From NCBI GenBank assembly GCA_014204635.1, contig JACHLS010000011.1, forward strand, positions 80,922 through 144,921: a DNA stretch of 64,000 nucleotides, read 5' to 3'. Source of the stretch: Sporosarcina luteola (GTDB lineage Bacteria > Bacillota > Bacilli > Bacillales_A > Planococcaceae). Made by a program: the position numbers and the translations under genes. The notes below the pieces were generated by a model. It was not told the DNA's origin. It made no database searches and saw nothing but the letters and a program-made list of their open reading frames with translations. Of this stretch, positions 1 to 8,361 are shown piece by piece (within the stretch, counting starts at the first letter, position 1; every line of letters begins with the position of its first letter).

Positions 1-2
1 TC

Positions 3-395
3 TATCCGCATTCATATGTCTCTTATACAGCATCACCTGCTGTCTATCCGTATTATAGACCGACGCACTTGGCGGTACAGCAACAACGTGGACAGGGTCA
101 GCCATTTCCACCGGTAGATATTAAGAAATTCAATTTATCGGCCCGCCGGTACCAAGCAATTTTGAAACAAGTTGATTTATTTACAGGAAGCATCATCGCT
201 TCCGATCACTTTGCACGACAGCTGATGGAAGCGGCACAAGCCTCTAATCAGGCTGAAGTGGATCGGCTGATCCGCTCTACTGGCATTACGGTCTCCTACC
301 AACTGCTCTATACTCCGGACGGTCTTCGAATCGACTTTGCGAATAACGATTCTCAGAGCAACTGCTGTCATCTTCGGATGGTTTTGGGCTGGTAA
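3..395 (+). CDS. Uncharacterised protein, 5' end cut by the window
   Basis: The frame is open from the first bases of the window to the stop at 395, so the gene begins outside. A TTG at 69 could be read as a start, but no ribosome site precedes it, and the upstream in-frame residues are Tyr/Pro-rich (for example PAVYPYYRPTH), which looks like coding sequence. The visible part is a low-complexity Tyr/Pro/Gln N-terminal stretch followed by a compact, charged domain of about 85 residues beginning PPVDIKKFNLSARRYQ. No transmembrane segment is seen in the visible part. The Tyr/Pro-rich head recalls spore-coat proteins, but that is only an impression. I do not recognise the family. Confidence 0.6.
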   Translation, partial: YPHSYVSYTASPAVYPYYRPTHLAVQQQRGQGQPFPPVDIKKFNLSARRYQAILKQVDLFTGSIIASDHFARQLMEAAQASNQAEVDRLIRSTGITVSYQLLYTPDGLRIDFANNDSQSNCCHLRMVLGW

Positions 396-476
396 GAAAC
401 ATAACAAAATTACGCTGTCGATGTTATCAAGTTATGCACCGGTTTACCGACCGAAAAAACAATTGTGATGATCAAT

Positions 477-516
477 TAAAAAACACCCTTCCCACTTAAA
501 TGAAGTGATTGGGTGT
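477..516 (-). terminator. Terminator of the modABC operon
   Basis: Arms ACACCC (483-488) and GGGTGT (511-516) enclose an inner CACTT/AAGTG stem. Read on the minus strand, the hairpin is followed by a run of T. It lies 30 bases past the modC stop. Confidence 0.75.
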
Positions 517-545
517 CTTATGAGTTTTGAAGCTTTGGTGAAAAC

Positions 546-1202
546 TCACCTGTTCTGTTCCTTGATTGATTTCCCTTTGTCCAAATGAAGGATTCGGTCG
601 CCAAGTTTTTCAGCCTCGTTGCGGTCGTGCGTTACGATAAGAAACGGCACGCTGTTCCACAGTTGGTGCAAGCGAAGCAATTCGTCTTGGCATTGCCATC
701 TTGTCTCCTCGTCGAGTGCCGATAGGGGTTCATCGAGGAGCAGCAACGAAGGTTCTGTCGCAAGAGCACGAGCCAAAGCGACCCGCTGTTTTTCACCACC
801 CGATATTTGATGCGGGTACTTCTTGACTAGATGATGGATGCCTAAAACATCCAGTAACTGCTGAATAATAGGTTCCTTTTTGGGCCTGTCCTTTTTAGGC
901 ACCCCATACCAGATGTTTTTCTCGACTGAAACATGCGGGAAGAGGGCATAGTCTTGAAACAGATAGCCAATCTTCCTTTTTTGGGGCGGCATTGAATATC
1001 CCTCGCCGAACAATAAGTTGTTTCCTAACCGAATGTGGCCGCCATCCGGTTGTTCCAACCCTGCCAAACAGTTTAAAATCGTCGTTTTGCCTGAACCAGA
1101 TGGACCGAATAATACGACAATCTCCTTGTTCGCTTTGAACTCAACGTCTATATCGAAATGAGGAAGTTCTTTTTGGATCTGTACGTCCAGCACTGCTCTC
1201 AC
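546..1202 (-). CDS. modC: Molybdate ABC transporter ATP-binding protein ModC
   Basis: ATPase that would drive molybdate (or tungstate) import through ModB. Visible motifs: Walker [10 protein letters not shown] near residue 33, Q-loop in GYLFQDYALFPH, signature ISGGEKQRVALARAL near 134, Walker B LLLLDEPLSAL, and the switch His in VTHD. At 218 residues it is only the nucleotide-binding domain. The C-terminal molybdopterin-binding (MOP/TOBE) extension of E. coli ModC (about 350 residues) is absent. The GTG start overlaps the modB stop by four bases (GTGA), so the two are translationally coupled. Last gene of modA-modB-modC, followed by a terminator. The molybdate assignment rests on ModA and the neighbouring regulator. 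Confidence 0.88.
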   Translation of the reverse strand: MRAVLDVQIQKELPHFDIDVEFKANKEIVVLFGPSGSGKTTILNCLAGLEQPDGGHIRLGNNLLFGEGYSMPPQKRKIGYLFQDYALFPHVSVEKNIWYGVPKKDRPKKEPIIQQLLDVLGIHHLVKKYPHQISGGEKQRVALARALATEPSLLLLDEPLSALDEETRWQCQDELLRLHQLWNSVPFLIVTHDRNEAEKLGDRILHLDKGKSIKEQNR

Positions 1203-1891
1203 CTGCCCTTTTCATTTGCAAACCGCCGCATGTTCCGTTTACTCCACCAATTCAGCCAAGTAATCGCGCTAAAGCCGAGAGCTACGATGATAACGACCCA
1301 AAAAGCGGCTTTTTCCATATGTCCCGATTCAACAGCGAAATAGATGGCCATCGGAATCGTATCCGTTTTGCCTGGTATGTATCCTGCCAGCATAAGAGTA
1401 GCGCCAAATTCTCCAAGCCCTCGAGCGAATGACAAGACGAGACCAGCCAGCAAACCTGGCCACGCAAGCGGGAATGCGATTGTCCAAAAGACGCGCCAGT
1501 TGGATGCGCCCATCGTTCGAGCGGCGTTTTCCAAACGGATATCCACATGTTCGAAGGCTGCAGCAGAGCTTTGATACATTAAAGGAAAGGACACAACAAC
1601 CGAAGCGATAACGGCACCGATCCATGAGAAAACAATTTGGACGTCGAACCACTCCAACAGCCATTTTCCCAGCCACCCATTTTTTCCAAACAAGAGAAGC
1701 AATCCGAACCCGACCACTGTCGGCGGGAGGACCAGAGGCAGTAGGAAAATAGATTCAATGACACTTTTGCCGAAAAATTGTCTTTTTGCCAACAGGTGAG
1801 CAAAAAAAATGCCGGCAATAAATACAATGGTCGTTGATATGGCCGCCACTTTCAGTGATAAAAACAAAGGCGTGTAATCCCCGGATCCCAT
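1199..1891 (-). CDS. modB: Molybdate ABC transporter permease ModB
   Basis: Membrane subunit of the molybdate importer, about five or six transmembrane helices. The coupling loop with the BPD_transp_1 motif is visible as GASNWRVFWTIAFPLAWPG around residues 150-168, the surface that docks on ModC. The length of 230 residues is normal for ModB. The start is ambiguous: the AAGGAG ribosome site abuts an ATG at 1903, so the in-frame ATG at 1891 (MGSGDYTPLF) is preferred. The gene lies 23 bases after modA and overlaps modC by four bases, so it belongs to one operon. It is probably expressed under molybdate control through the divergent regulator. Confidence 0.88.
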   Translation of the reverse strand: MGSGDYTPLFLSLKVAAISTTIVFIAGIFFAHLLAKRQFFGKSVIESIFLLPLVLPPTVVGFGLLLLFGKNGWLGKWLLEWFDVQIVFSWIGAVIASVVVSFPLMYQSSAAAFEHVDIRLENAARTMGASNWRVFWTIAFPLAWPGLLAGLVLSFARGLGEFGATLMLAGYIPGKTDTIPMAIYFAVESGHMEKAAFWVVIIVALGFSAITWLNWWSKRNMRRFANEKGR

Positions 1892-1914
1892 ATGGCACAC
1901 CATCTCCTTCCCTT

Positions 1915-2697
1915 TTAATGAAAGCCGTATTTGTGAAGAACTGTTTTACCTTCTTCGCCTGCCAAAAATTCTAGAAACACTTGTGCTTTGTCGGGATGTT
2001 TGGTCTTCTCTACTACAGCTCCGGGATAAACGATTGGCGAATGCCAATTGTCGTCAGCGATCGCCAGCACTTTCACCTTCTCTGAAATGGCCGCATCACT
2101 GGAATAAACCATCCCAAAATCTGCATTGCCCATTTCCACGTGGGTCAGCACTTGCCGGACATCCGACCCGAGAACGAGTTTACCTTGAAGTGGTTCCCAT
2201 AATCCAACCTCTTCCAGAACTTGTTTCGAATAACGTCCAGCCGGCACACTGTCCGGTTCCCCGATCGCGAGATGCTGCAGCTTAGACGGATCAATAGCTT
2301 CAAATGACTTCGGCCCGCTTTCTCTATTTTGCGCTGCTATTAACGCTAACGTATTTTTCGCAAAATCGATTCGGCTGTTCTGATCAATCAAATTCCCCTC
2401 TTCCAGACGGTCCATATCCTGCTCACTAGCAGATAAGAACACATCCGCGGGTGCGCCTTGTTCGATTTGCGTGGCCAGTTTGCCAGAGCTGCCAAAGTTA
2501 AATGACAACTGGATGTCGGGATGCTCCGTTTCAAAAGTCTTTTGCAACTCCGTTAAGGCATCTGTCAGACTTGCTGCAGCCGAAATCATGATTTCATATT
2601 GATCTGATGAAGATGTAGTGTTTCCTTCCGTTTCCTTGTTGCAACCACCAAGAAACGCAATACAACAAAAACACAGGATCATCAACGTTTTTCTCAC
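1915..2697 (-). CDS. modA: Molybdate-binding lipoprotein ModA
   Basis: Extracytoplasmic oxyanion receptor that delivers molybdate to ModB. A lipoprotein signal with lipobox FLGGC near residue 18 predicts a lipid anchor on the outer face of the membrane. The mature protein follows the ModA fold: ISAAASLTDAL at its start, FNFGSSGKLATQIEQGAPADVFLSA in two stretches for the oxyanion pocket, and NADFGMVYSSDA late in lobe two. The size of about 260 residues is typical. Start: a TTG (2700) and a GTG (2697) are adjacent, and GTG sits better behind the GAGGAGG ribosome site. First gene of modABC, transcribed away from the HTH regulator at 2884. Confidence 0.9.
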   Translation of the reverse strand: MRKTLMILCFCCIAFLGGCNKETEGNTTSSSDQYEIMISAAASLTDALTELQKTFETEHPDIQLSFNFGSSGKLATQIEQGAPADVFLSASEQDMDRLEEGNLIDQNSRIDFAKNTLALIAAQNRESGPKSFEAIDPSKLQHLAIGEPDSVPAGRYSKQVLEEVGLWEPLQGKLVLGSDVRQVLTHVEMGNADFGMVYSSDAAISEKVKVLAIADDNWHSPIVYPGAVVEKTKHPDKAQVFLEFLAGEEGKTVLHKYGFH

Positions 2698-2738
2698 CAA
2701 ACCACCCTCCTCAGTTCCTTATTTACTTATTTAACATC

Positions 2739-2776
2739 AGTTATAACATAATATAACTAGTTATATCTAGTTATAA
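2739..2776. promoter_or_regulatory. Phased AGTTATA repeats, putative mod operator
   Basis: Three direct copies of AGTTATA(A/T) start at 2739, 2759 and 2769, that is 20 and 10 bases apart and so on one helix face. The middle copy forms a perfect 16-base palindrome, ATATAACTAGTTATAT, at 2751-2766. The array sits in the spacer between the divergent modA and regulator genes. Binding by that regulator is inferred. Confidence 0.55.
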
Positions 2777-2883
2777 TTAAAAGAATTTACTTATTATTAG
2801 ATTGTTTTCTTTACTTTCTGTAGGGGGGTAAGCGACAATAAGCATACAACAAGCTTTCATTCGAACGAAAGGAGGATGGATAG

Positions 2884-3861
2884 ATGAAACATCAAACGAT
2901 TTCCTATACGACCGAAGAAATTGCGGATATGTTGAAGGTATCAAAACTAACGGTTTATGACTTAATCAAAAAAGGTGAATTACAGGCATATCGAGTTGGC
3001 AGGCAGATGAGGATTGACGAAAAGGATCTGGAAACTTATAAAGAGAGTTCAAAAAGCGGACAGGCAGAGCGCAGCAACCACCATTTGGAACTGGTGAAAG
3101 AACCAGCAGAGCCTTCTCCTATGACTGCACATGCCACTTCCCTATTGCGTCCAGATCACCAATTGATCATAAGCGGGCAAGACATCAGCCTTGATCTATT
3201 GGCCAACGCGATCGATAAAGGAAACAGCGGCTATCGTCCATTGCGCTCCTTTACCGGGAGCTTGAACAGTCTGGTTTCGATGTATCGCGGTGAAGCAGAT
3301 ATCGTCAGTCTCCATTTATTCGATGGTGATACAGGTACATACAATATCCCATATGTGAAACGGATGCTGGTTGGCCACTCCTATATGGTCGTCAATCTTC
3401 TTTTCCGCACTGCCGGCCTCTACGTACAAAAAGGAAATCCGAAGGGATTAAGTGGATGGCGCGATTTCAAAATGCCCGGCTTATCGATTGTCAATCGAGA
3501 AAAGGGGTCGGGAGCGAGGGTGCTTCTCGATGAAAAACTGAGAATGGAAGGCATACCCGCCAGATCGATTCCCGGCTACGAAACCGAAGAACTGAATCAC
3601 ATTGCTGTTGCGTCTAAGATTGCAGCAGGCCATGCAGATGTCGGCATCGGCATTGAGAAAGCAGCGCTGTTAACGGGCGTTGAGTTCGTTCCACTCATCC
3701 AGGAACAATATGACATTGTCATGTTCAAGACGAAAGAGAATGTCCAGCTCCGCGAATCGCTTAAAACGATTCTACAATCCACGTCTTTTCGAAATGAATT
3801 GGAATCATTAGGTGGATATGATTTATCCTCCATGGGCCGAATTATCTACGAGACTGAATAA
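2884..3861 (+). CDS. HTH regulator with PBP-like (molybdate-type) ligand domain, YvgK-like
   Basis: Probable transcription factor for the divergent modABC operon. Residues 5-55 form an excisionase/MerR-type helix-turn-helix (TEEIADMLKVSKLTVYDLIKKG, cut here to its core EIADMLKVSKLTVYDLI). Residues from about 85 to 310 resemble a periplasmic-binding-protein-like sensor (PBP_like_2), with the RPLRSFTGSLNSL and VNREKGSGARVLLDE segments typical of that domain. No signal peptide, so it acts in the cytoplasm. B. subtilis has the same arrangement (yvgK next to the molybdate genes). A strong AAGGAGG lies before the ATG. It may sense molybdate or a molybdenum-cofactor form; the ligand is inferred, not shown. 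Confidence 0.82.
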   Translation: MKHQTISYTTEEIADMLKVSKLTVYDLIKKGELQAYRVGRQMRIDEKDLETYKESSKSGQAERSNHHLELVKEPAEPSPMTAHATSLLRPDHQLIISGQDISLDLLANAIDKGNSGYRPLRSFTGSLNSLVSMYRGEADIVSLHLFDGDTGTYNIPYVKRMLVGHSYMVVNLLFRTAGLYVQKGNPKGLSGWRDFKMPGLSIVNREKGSGARVLLDEKLRMEGIPARSIPGYETEELNHIAVASKIAAGHADVGIGIEKAALLTGVEFVPLIQEQYDIVMFKTKENVQLRESLKTILQSTSFRNELESLGGYDLSSMGRIIYETE

Positions 3862-3863
3862 CA

Positions 3864-3917
3864 AAAAGGAAGCATGGCGTTGAGGGTCTCCCCCTCCCGG
3901 CTCGCTTCCTTTTTTTG
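3864..3917. terminator. Convergent terminator
   Basis: The left arm AAAAAGGAAGC and right arm GCTTCCTTTTT are followed by T on the plus strand and are A/T-flanked on both sides. It separates the regulator gene from the convergent permease gene, whose stop is at 3919. Confidence 0.75.
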
Positions 3918-3918
3918 A

Positions 3919-5127
3919 TCACTTTTCTTTCACACCTTCATAATGCATCTCTCTGTCTTGTTCGAATGTATTATAACGCATCTTATACAATTGAAATAAA
4001 TGGGTAAGCAGCACTTTCAATAATGCATAGCCCGGTATACCAAGAATCACACCTGGCACGCCGAACAAAGACCCCGCGGACAACAAGACGAAGATAATGG
4101 TAATAGGGTGTATCTTCAACGATTTCCCCATAATTTGTGGAGATATGAACTTTCCGTCTATTAACTGAACAATCGTCCAAACAACTGCCAACTTCACCAA
4201 CATGAAAGGAGATGTGACAATGGCAATGATTACAGCGGGGGTAATGGCGATAGCCGGCCCTAAATAAGGCACTACACTTGTAAACATGGCAAGTACACCG
4301 AGCAGAAACGCGTACTTCATGCCAATGATCCGAAAGCCGATCGACACCATAATACCGATGCAAATTGCCACAAGGATTTGCCCTTGGATATAGGCGCTGA
4401 TCTGATGGTCGGCATCCTTAAAAATGGCTTCTGCATCATCACGCATGCGTGGAGGCATTAACTTTTTAATGAAAGCCGGCAGCTTTTCTCCATCTTTCAG
4501 CAGGTAAAATAAAATGAAAGGCACCGTAACAATGGCGAGAACAAATCCAGTCAACGCCGAAATGAACGAAGTGACACCGGAAGCAATGCCGCCGACCGTA
4601 TCCGTAAACATTCTTCCGATATCCCCTAACCCTTTATCGAGCAGAGTGTTGACGTTGAAGTTCAATCCTTCATAATATGTGGAGAAAATGGAACTTCGTA
4701 AAAAGAGATCCAGTTTGATGATCATCTGCTGAAAGTAGGACGGAAATTCATCTACCAAATTGGTAAACTGCCCCTTCAAAAACGGAAACACAAGCACAAC
4801 GAGCAATGTAATGAGCCCGATGAGCCCGATAAAAATAATTAAGATGCCCCACACTCTTGGGATACGAAGACGTTCCAGCAAGCGCAAGATCGGCCGTAAA
4901 ATATAATACGCAATGGTTGCCAGAATAATCGGCAAGACGACGGTGGAGAAAAATACTTTGATCGGGTAAAAAACAAACGAGACCTTACTGTAGACAAGGA
5001 TGATCAATCCTATCAATAAGAGGAGACCGAGTACATATACTGTACTCTGTCCCCCTAAAAACGCGATGATTCGATGATTGCCGATCCGCCGGCCTGGTTG
5101 AGCTTTTTTTTGATCGTTCAATTTCAT
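3919..5127 (-). CDS. AI-2E family transporter (PF01594-type permease)
   Basis: Polytopic membrane protein of 402 residues with about seven or eight hydrophobic segments: a pair near residues 30-75, long helices at 95-125, 185-215, 240-300 and a C-terminal re-entrant region. The family signature near the end is visible as the PYLGPAIAITPAVI stretch followed by DGKFISPQIMGKSLKIHPI. The family includes autoinducer-2 exporters but also Na+/H+ antiporter-like and unknown-function members, so the substrate is open. A GGAGAGGG ribosome site precedes the ATG. It lies 14 bases behind the LCP gene and is probably co-transcribed with it, which hints at an envelope role. Confidence 0.85.
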   Translation of the reverse strand: MKLNDQKKAQPGRRIGNHRIIAFLGGQSTVYVLGLLLLIGLIILVYSKVSFVFYPIKVFFSTVVLPIILATIAYYILRPILRLLERLRIPRVWGILIIFIGLIGLITLLVVLVFPFLKGQFTNLVDEFPSYFQQMIIKLDLFLRSSIFSTYYEGLNFNVNTLLDKGLGDIGRMFTDTVGGIASGVTSFISALTGFVLAIVTVPFILFYLLKDGEKLPAFIKKLMPPRMRDDAEAIFKDADHQISAYIQGQILVAICIGIMVSIGFRIIGMKYAFLLGVLAMFTSVVPYLGPAIAITPAVIIAIVTSPFMLVKLAVVWTIVQLIDGKFISPQIMGKSLKIHPITIIFVLLSAGSLFGVPGVILGIPGYALLKVLLTHLFQLYKMRYNTFEQDREMHYEGVKEK

Positions 5128-5141
5128 CTGCCCTCTCCTAT

Positions 5142-6098
5142 TTAGTCCTGTTGCTGAAGAAATCCAGCAATCGCATCTTTGTTTTTCTGCAAATCCAGTT
5201 CGATAACGGAACCTGCGTGAGCATAGGAGTTAAACGAATAAGAGCCTTCCACCGGAACGGTCATCGTATCAATCTGCGCACCGCGGCTCATTAGCACCGT
5301 AAGAGCACGGGTGAGTTCGTCTTTTGTACTTAAGTCCGTTTGGATAAATCCTGAAACGGAACCTGCAAGTTTGGGTACATGCAGCAGCATGCCAGGACGC
5401 AATGCCTCTTCTTTCACCGCCGCAATCACTTTTTGCTGCCTTGCTACCCTGCCGAAATCACCTTCCGCATCAGCACGGAAGCGGGCATAACCCAACAGCT
5501 CTTTGCCGTTCAAACGATGGGTGCCCGGCACAAGGGTGACCCCTATCTTCTCGGACATCTCCTTTTCCACATCGATTTCGATGCCATCCGGGAATCCTGC
5601 ATCAATGATCGATTCGAAATTGTCAAAGTCGATGATTGCGTAATGATGGATCGGGATATCGAACATGCCTGTAATCGTATCCTTTGCTGTCTGCACGCCG
5701 CCTAAATAGTAGGCCGTGTTTAATTTGTAGGATTTATATCCAGGAATCTCTGCATAAATGTCTCGCATAAAAGAGATAAGTCGCATTTTCCCCTCGTTTT
5801 TGTCCCACGACAATACCATCATCGTATCGGTCCGGGAGCGCCCGCTGCCGTCATTATCAATGCCTAAAAGAAGATAATTCTCAACGGAAGGGTTCTTGGG
5901 ATCCACCATATCCCCCTTGAAAGGTCCCGGATCGATCTCATGGCCCTTTGCCAACGATTTTCCGGCATTGAATTGAAAGTAGGAATAACAGCTTGCTATA
6001 AGAAAGAAGATTATAAGCAGCGTAAGAATGACCCTGCCAACACGGAGCTTCTTTTTTCTCCTTCTCCTTGGTAAAGGTCCTTCGTATTGTTCTTCCAT
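5142..6098 (-). CDS. LytR-CpsA-Psr (LCP) family cell-wall ligase
   Basis: Membrane-anchored phosphotransferase of the type that moves wall teichoic acid or other glycopolymers from undecaprenyl phosphate to peptidoglycan. Residues 1-20 are a basic cytoplasmic tail (RRRRKKKLR), 21-43 the single transmembrane helix, and the rest an extracellular LCP domain. Conserved LCP elements are visible: LLLGIDNDGSGRSRTDTMM (the first phosphate-binding region), SFMRDIYAEIPG with the Arg/Asp pair, KLNTAYYLGG, and GYARFRADAEGDFGRVARQQ, whose arginines bind the pyrophosphate. The length of 318 residues fits TagT/U/V-type proteins. GGAGGA precedes the ATG. Which polymer it attaches cannot be told from sequence. 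Confidence 0.88.
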   Translation of the reverse strand: MEEQYEGPLPRRRRKKKLRVGRVILTLLIIFFLIASCYSYFQFNAGKSLAKGHEIDPGPFKGDMVDPKNPSVENYLLLGIDNDGSGRSRTDTMMVLSWDKNEGKMRLISFMRDIYAEIPGYKSYKLNTAYYLGGVQTAKDTITGMFDIPIHHYAIIDFDNFESIIDAGFPDGIEIDVEKEMSEKIGVTLVPGTHRLNGKELLGYARFRADAEGDFGRVARQQKVIAAVKEEALRPGMLLHVPKLAGSVSGFIQTDLSTKDELTRALTVLMSRGAQIDTMTVPVEGSYSFNSYAHAGSVIELDLQKNKDAIAGFLQQQD

Positions 6099-6264
6099 TC
6101 GATTGATTCCTCCGAACTGTAATTTCCATATGTACTGTAGGACGAATAAAGTTGCAACGGGTTTCGCCGGTAAGATTAGTATAGCATGTTACAAGTCACC
6201 AAGGCATTTATCACTTTCTTCCCTTGCGGCATTGCATATGGTAATAGAAAAGGAGGTGTTAAAT

Positions 6265-6372
6265 ATGGGAAATGAGTATTGCGGCGGCGGCAGCGGATAC
6301 GGCTCTTCTTTTGTGCTTATTGTCGTCCTCTTTATCTTGTTGATCATTGTTGGGGCATCTTTTATTTATTGA
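6265..6372 (+). CDS. YjcZ-family small sporulation/membrane peptide
   Basis: A 35-residue peptide beginning MGNEYCGGGSGYGSSF and ending in a single hydrophobic helix (FVLIVVLFILLIIVG). This matches the YjcZ/YuzE-type small sporulation proteins of Bacillales: a glycine-rich head with Cys and Tyr, then one membrane span. AGGAGGTG lies eight bases before the ATG and fixes the start; a longer frame upstream is not used. A terminator follows at 6418. The function in the family is unknown; a role in spore or coat membranes is inferred from B. subtilis homologues. Confidence 0.8.
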   Translation: MGNEYCGGGSGYGSSFVLIVVLFILLIIVGASFIY

Positions 6373-6417
6373 GATAACTCAGTTAGGTGACCATTCATTC
6401 ATACGCCCCCTTTTTGA

Positions 6418-6448
6418 AGCAAGGACGCTTGGAGCGTCCTTGCTTTTA
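6418..6448 (+). terminator. Terminator after the YjcZ-family gene
   Basis: AGCAAGGACGC and GCGTCCTTGCT pair perfectly over 11 bases around a 5-base loop, then TTTT. Confidence 0.8.
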
Positions 6449-6518
6449 GATTGATAAAGCGAAAAGGACAAAACATGATACAATGGAAAGTAAATAAATT
6501 GAATGGAGGATGTTCGAC

Positions 6519-7055
6519 ATGCCAGAAGATAAAACAATTGAGAAGGCAACATTTGCGGGAGGCTGTTTTTGGTGTATGGTCAAACCATTTAAAGAGTGGG
6601 ATGGCATTGTCGATGTAGTTTCGGGCTATATGGGAGGACAGTTGGAAAACCCTACATATGAAGATGTAAAAGGTGGAGCGTCCGGACATTTGGAGGTGGT
6701 CGAGATCACCTTTGACCCTGAAGTTTTTCCTTATGAGAAATTACTCGATGTGTATTGGCAGCAAATTGATCCAACAGATGCGGACGGCCAATTTCATGAT
6801 CGGGGCCATTCGTACTCGACCGCCATTTTCACTTACACAGACGAGCAACGGCAACTGGCAGAATCTTCGAAGGAAGCTCTGCAAAAGAGCGGCCGGTTCA
6901 ACAAGCCGATTGTGACCCCGATTCGACCCGCCGAACGATTTTATCGTGCGGAAGAATACCACCAAGACTTTTATAAGAAAGAACAAAACCATTATGAGGA
7001 AGATCGGGCCAAATCGGGCCGAGATGAATTCATTGCAGAACACTGGACGGACTAA
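6519..7055 (+). CDS. msrA: Peptide-methionine (S)-S-oxide reductase MsrA (copy 1)
   Basis: Cytosolic repair enzyme that reduces the S-epimer of methionine sulfoxide in proteins, recycled by thioredoxin. The catalytic motif GGCFWCM is at residues 14-20, with the nucleophilic Cys at the start of CFWC. Other family blocks are VVSGYMGG, GHLEVVEITFDP and the QIDPTDADGQFHDRG substrate pocket. The length of 178 residues is standard. An earlier in-frame ATG at 6510 lies inside the GGAGGA ribosome site, so the ATG at 6519 is chosen. The gene stands alone between terminators. A second msrA, coupled to msrB, occurs at 32905. The two proteins share most active-site blocks but differ clearly elsewhere. 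Confidence 0.93.
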   Translation: MPEDKTIEKATFAGGCFWCMVKPFKEWDGIVDVVSGYMGGQLENPTYEDVKGGASGHLEVVEITFDPEVFPYEKLLDVYWQQIDPTDADGQFHDRGHSYSTAIFTYTDEQRQLAESSKEALQKSGRFNKPIVTPIRPAERFYRAEEYHQDFYKKEQNHYEEDRAKSGRDEFIAEHWTD

Positions 7056-7062
7056 CGGTAAA

Positions 7063-7097
7063 AGCAGGAGCTGATAGACAGGCTCCTGCTTTTTTTA
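7063..7097. terminator. Convergent terminator, msrA / MFS gene
   Basis: AGCAGGAGC pairs with GCTCCTGCT and is followed by seven T on the plus strand. It ends next to the stop of the convergent MFS gene. Confidence 0.82.
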
Positions 7098-8282
7098 TTA
7101 CAACCGATCTTGCCGTTTGCCGTTTCCAATAAAAAAGGTCAGTATGATCATGAGAAGAAAGAATGCTGCGATAATCAGCAAAGTATTATGATGATTGCTT
7201 GTAAGATCATACAGGACTCCTATTAATAATGGAAGGATCCCTGCCATGATATATCCGCCTGTCTGCATCATCGCTGTCCAATCATTCGTCTCGGAAGCTG
7301 TTTCTGTTTCATCCAGCGGGAGCAGTAAAGCAATCGGAAATAAGCCCCCTAGAGGAATCCCAAGAATAAATGCGCCAATCCATGTCAATACATGGCTTCC
7401 TGTCCCGATGAATCCTACACCCAGCAAACCTGCCAAAAGGATGACTAGCAGCCAGAACCGTCTTGCAGGAAAACGTCCAATCAAGAGCGGAAACAATAAG
7501 TTGAAGATGATTTGAATAATCGTCATCATACTGAGCAGGGAACTGGCACGAAGCAAAGTGAAGCCATTTGCCATCACAACCGGAACGACCCAAGTAATAA
7601 CAGCGAAGAAAGTCGATGCCTGCAATCCGAAAAAGAGAAGGAATATCCAAGCCTTCGGGGTTTTCCAAGGAGAAGTACCGGCAGTCCGAGAATGCCCTTC
7701 ACTTTGTTGACGAATTTGAACCTCCCCTCTTGTTGCTGCCAGCCAAAGCAGAATACCGGCTATAGCCAGAATGGACCAGATTCCGAGGGCCATTCGATAG
7801 GATGCCGTCGCTTCATATACATAGGCTGTCAGACCAGCACTGATAGACGCGCCCACCCCCATTCCGAATGAATAAACGCTAATGACCGAAGCGGCGCGCT
7901 CCGGAAATTTCTGTTTGATCATGGCGGAGAGCAGCGGACCGATAATTGCTATGGCGATCCCGATGCCAAAAGCAGTTAACAGAAGAACTCCATAACTATC
8001 GTTCACTCCCCTGACAGCTGTCAGCAATCCAATTACGAAAAGCATGACACATACAGACTTTACAAGTCCCAGTTTTCGATTTAATACAGGCGCTAGTAAG
8101 GCGAAAATTCCCATGCACAGCACTGGCAATGAAGTCAGAACACTGACTTGCGTGTTGGATAATTCCAATTGATCCCGGATGGTATCCAGCATGGGGCCAA
8201 TCGAAGTGATTGCCGGCCTCATATTGACGGCTACCATAAAAATACCAAGAATCATAAGGATTGTTTGTTTTCTTTTTGTCAT
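7098..8282 (-). CDS. MFS transporter, CynX/NimT-like
   Basis: A 394-residue protein with 12 predicted transmembrane helices and very short loops. The N-terminal signature GIFMVAVNMRPAITSIGPML (RPAITS after helix 1) is characteristic of the CynX/NimT (cyanate and 2-nitroimidazole) branch of the major facilitator superfamily. ILGIPLGGLFPIALLLPLDE marks the second half. The substrate is unknown; cyanate, nitroimidazole and other small-molecule exporters all fall here. GGAG precedes the ATG by nine bases. It is a single-gene unit, convergent with msrA and divergent from the small gene at 8362. Confidence 0.85.
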   Translation of the reverse strand: MTKRKQTILMILGIFMVAVNMRPAITSIGPMLDTIRDQLELSNTQVSVLTSLPVLCMGIFALLAPVLNRKLGLVKSVCVMLFVIGLLTAVRGVNDSYGVLLLTAFGIGIAIAIIGPLLSAMIKQKFPERAASVISVYSFGMGVGASISAGLTAYVYEATASYRMALGIWSILAIAGILLWLAATRGEVQIRQQSEGHSRTAGTSPWKTPKAWIFLLFFGLQASTFFAVITWVVPVVMANGFTLLRASSLLSMMTIIQIIFNLLFPLLIGRFPARRFWLLVILLAGLLGVGFIGTGSHVLTWIGAFILGIPLGGLFPIALLLPLDETETASETNDWTAMMQTGGYIMAGILPLLIGVLYDLTSNHHNTLLIIAAFFLLMIILTFFIGNGKRQDRL

Positions 8283-8361
8283 TCTAGGAGTGCTCCTTCA
8301 CCTTGCGAACTTGTGTTTCCATCCTTTTCCACGTATAATACATCGTGAAAGGATGATAGAA

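Noticed and set aside
6451..6484. TTGATA...TACAAT promoter for the first msrA
   Set aside because: The spacer is 22 bases; only the extended -10 (TGATACAAT) is plausible, too weak to list.
8179..8361. N-terminal extension of the small gene at 8362
   Set aside because: It is antisense to the MFS gene and has no ribosome site; the signal at 8347-8356 fits the ATG at 8362.
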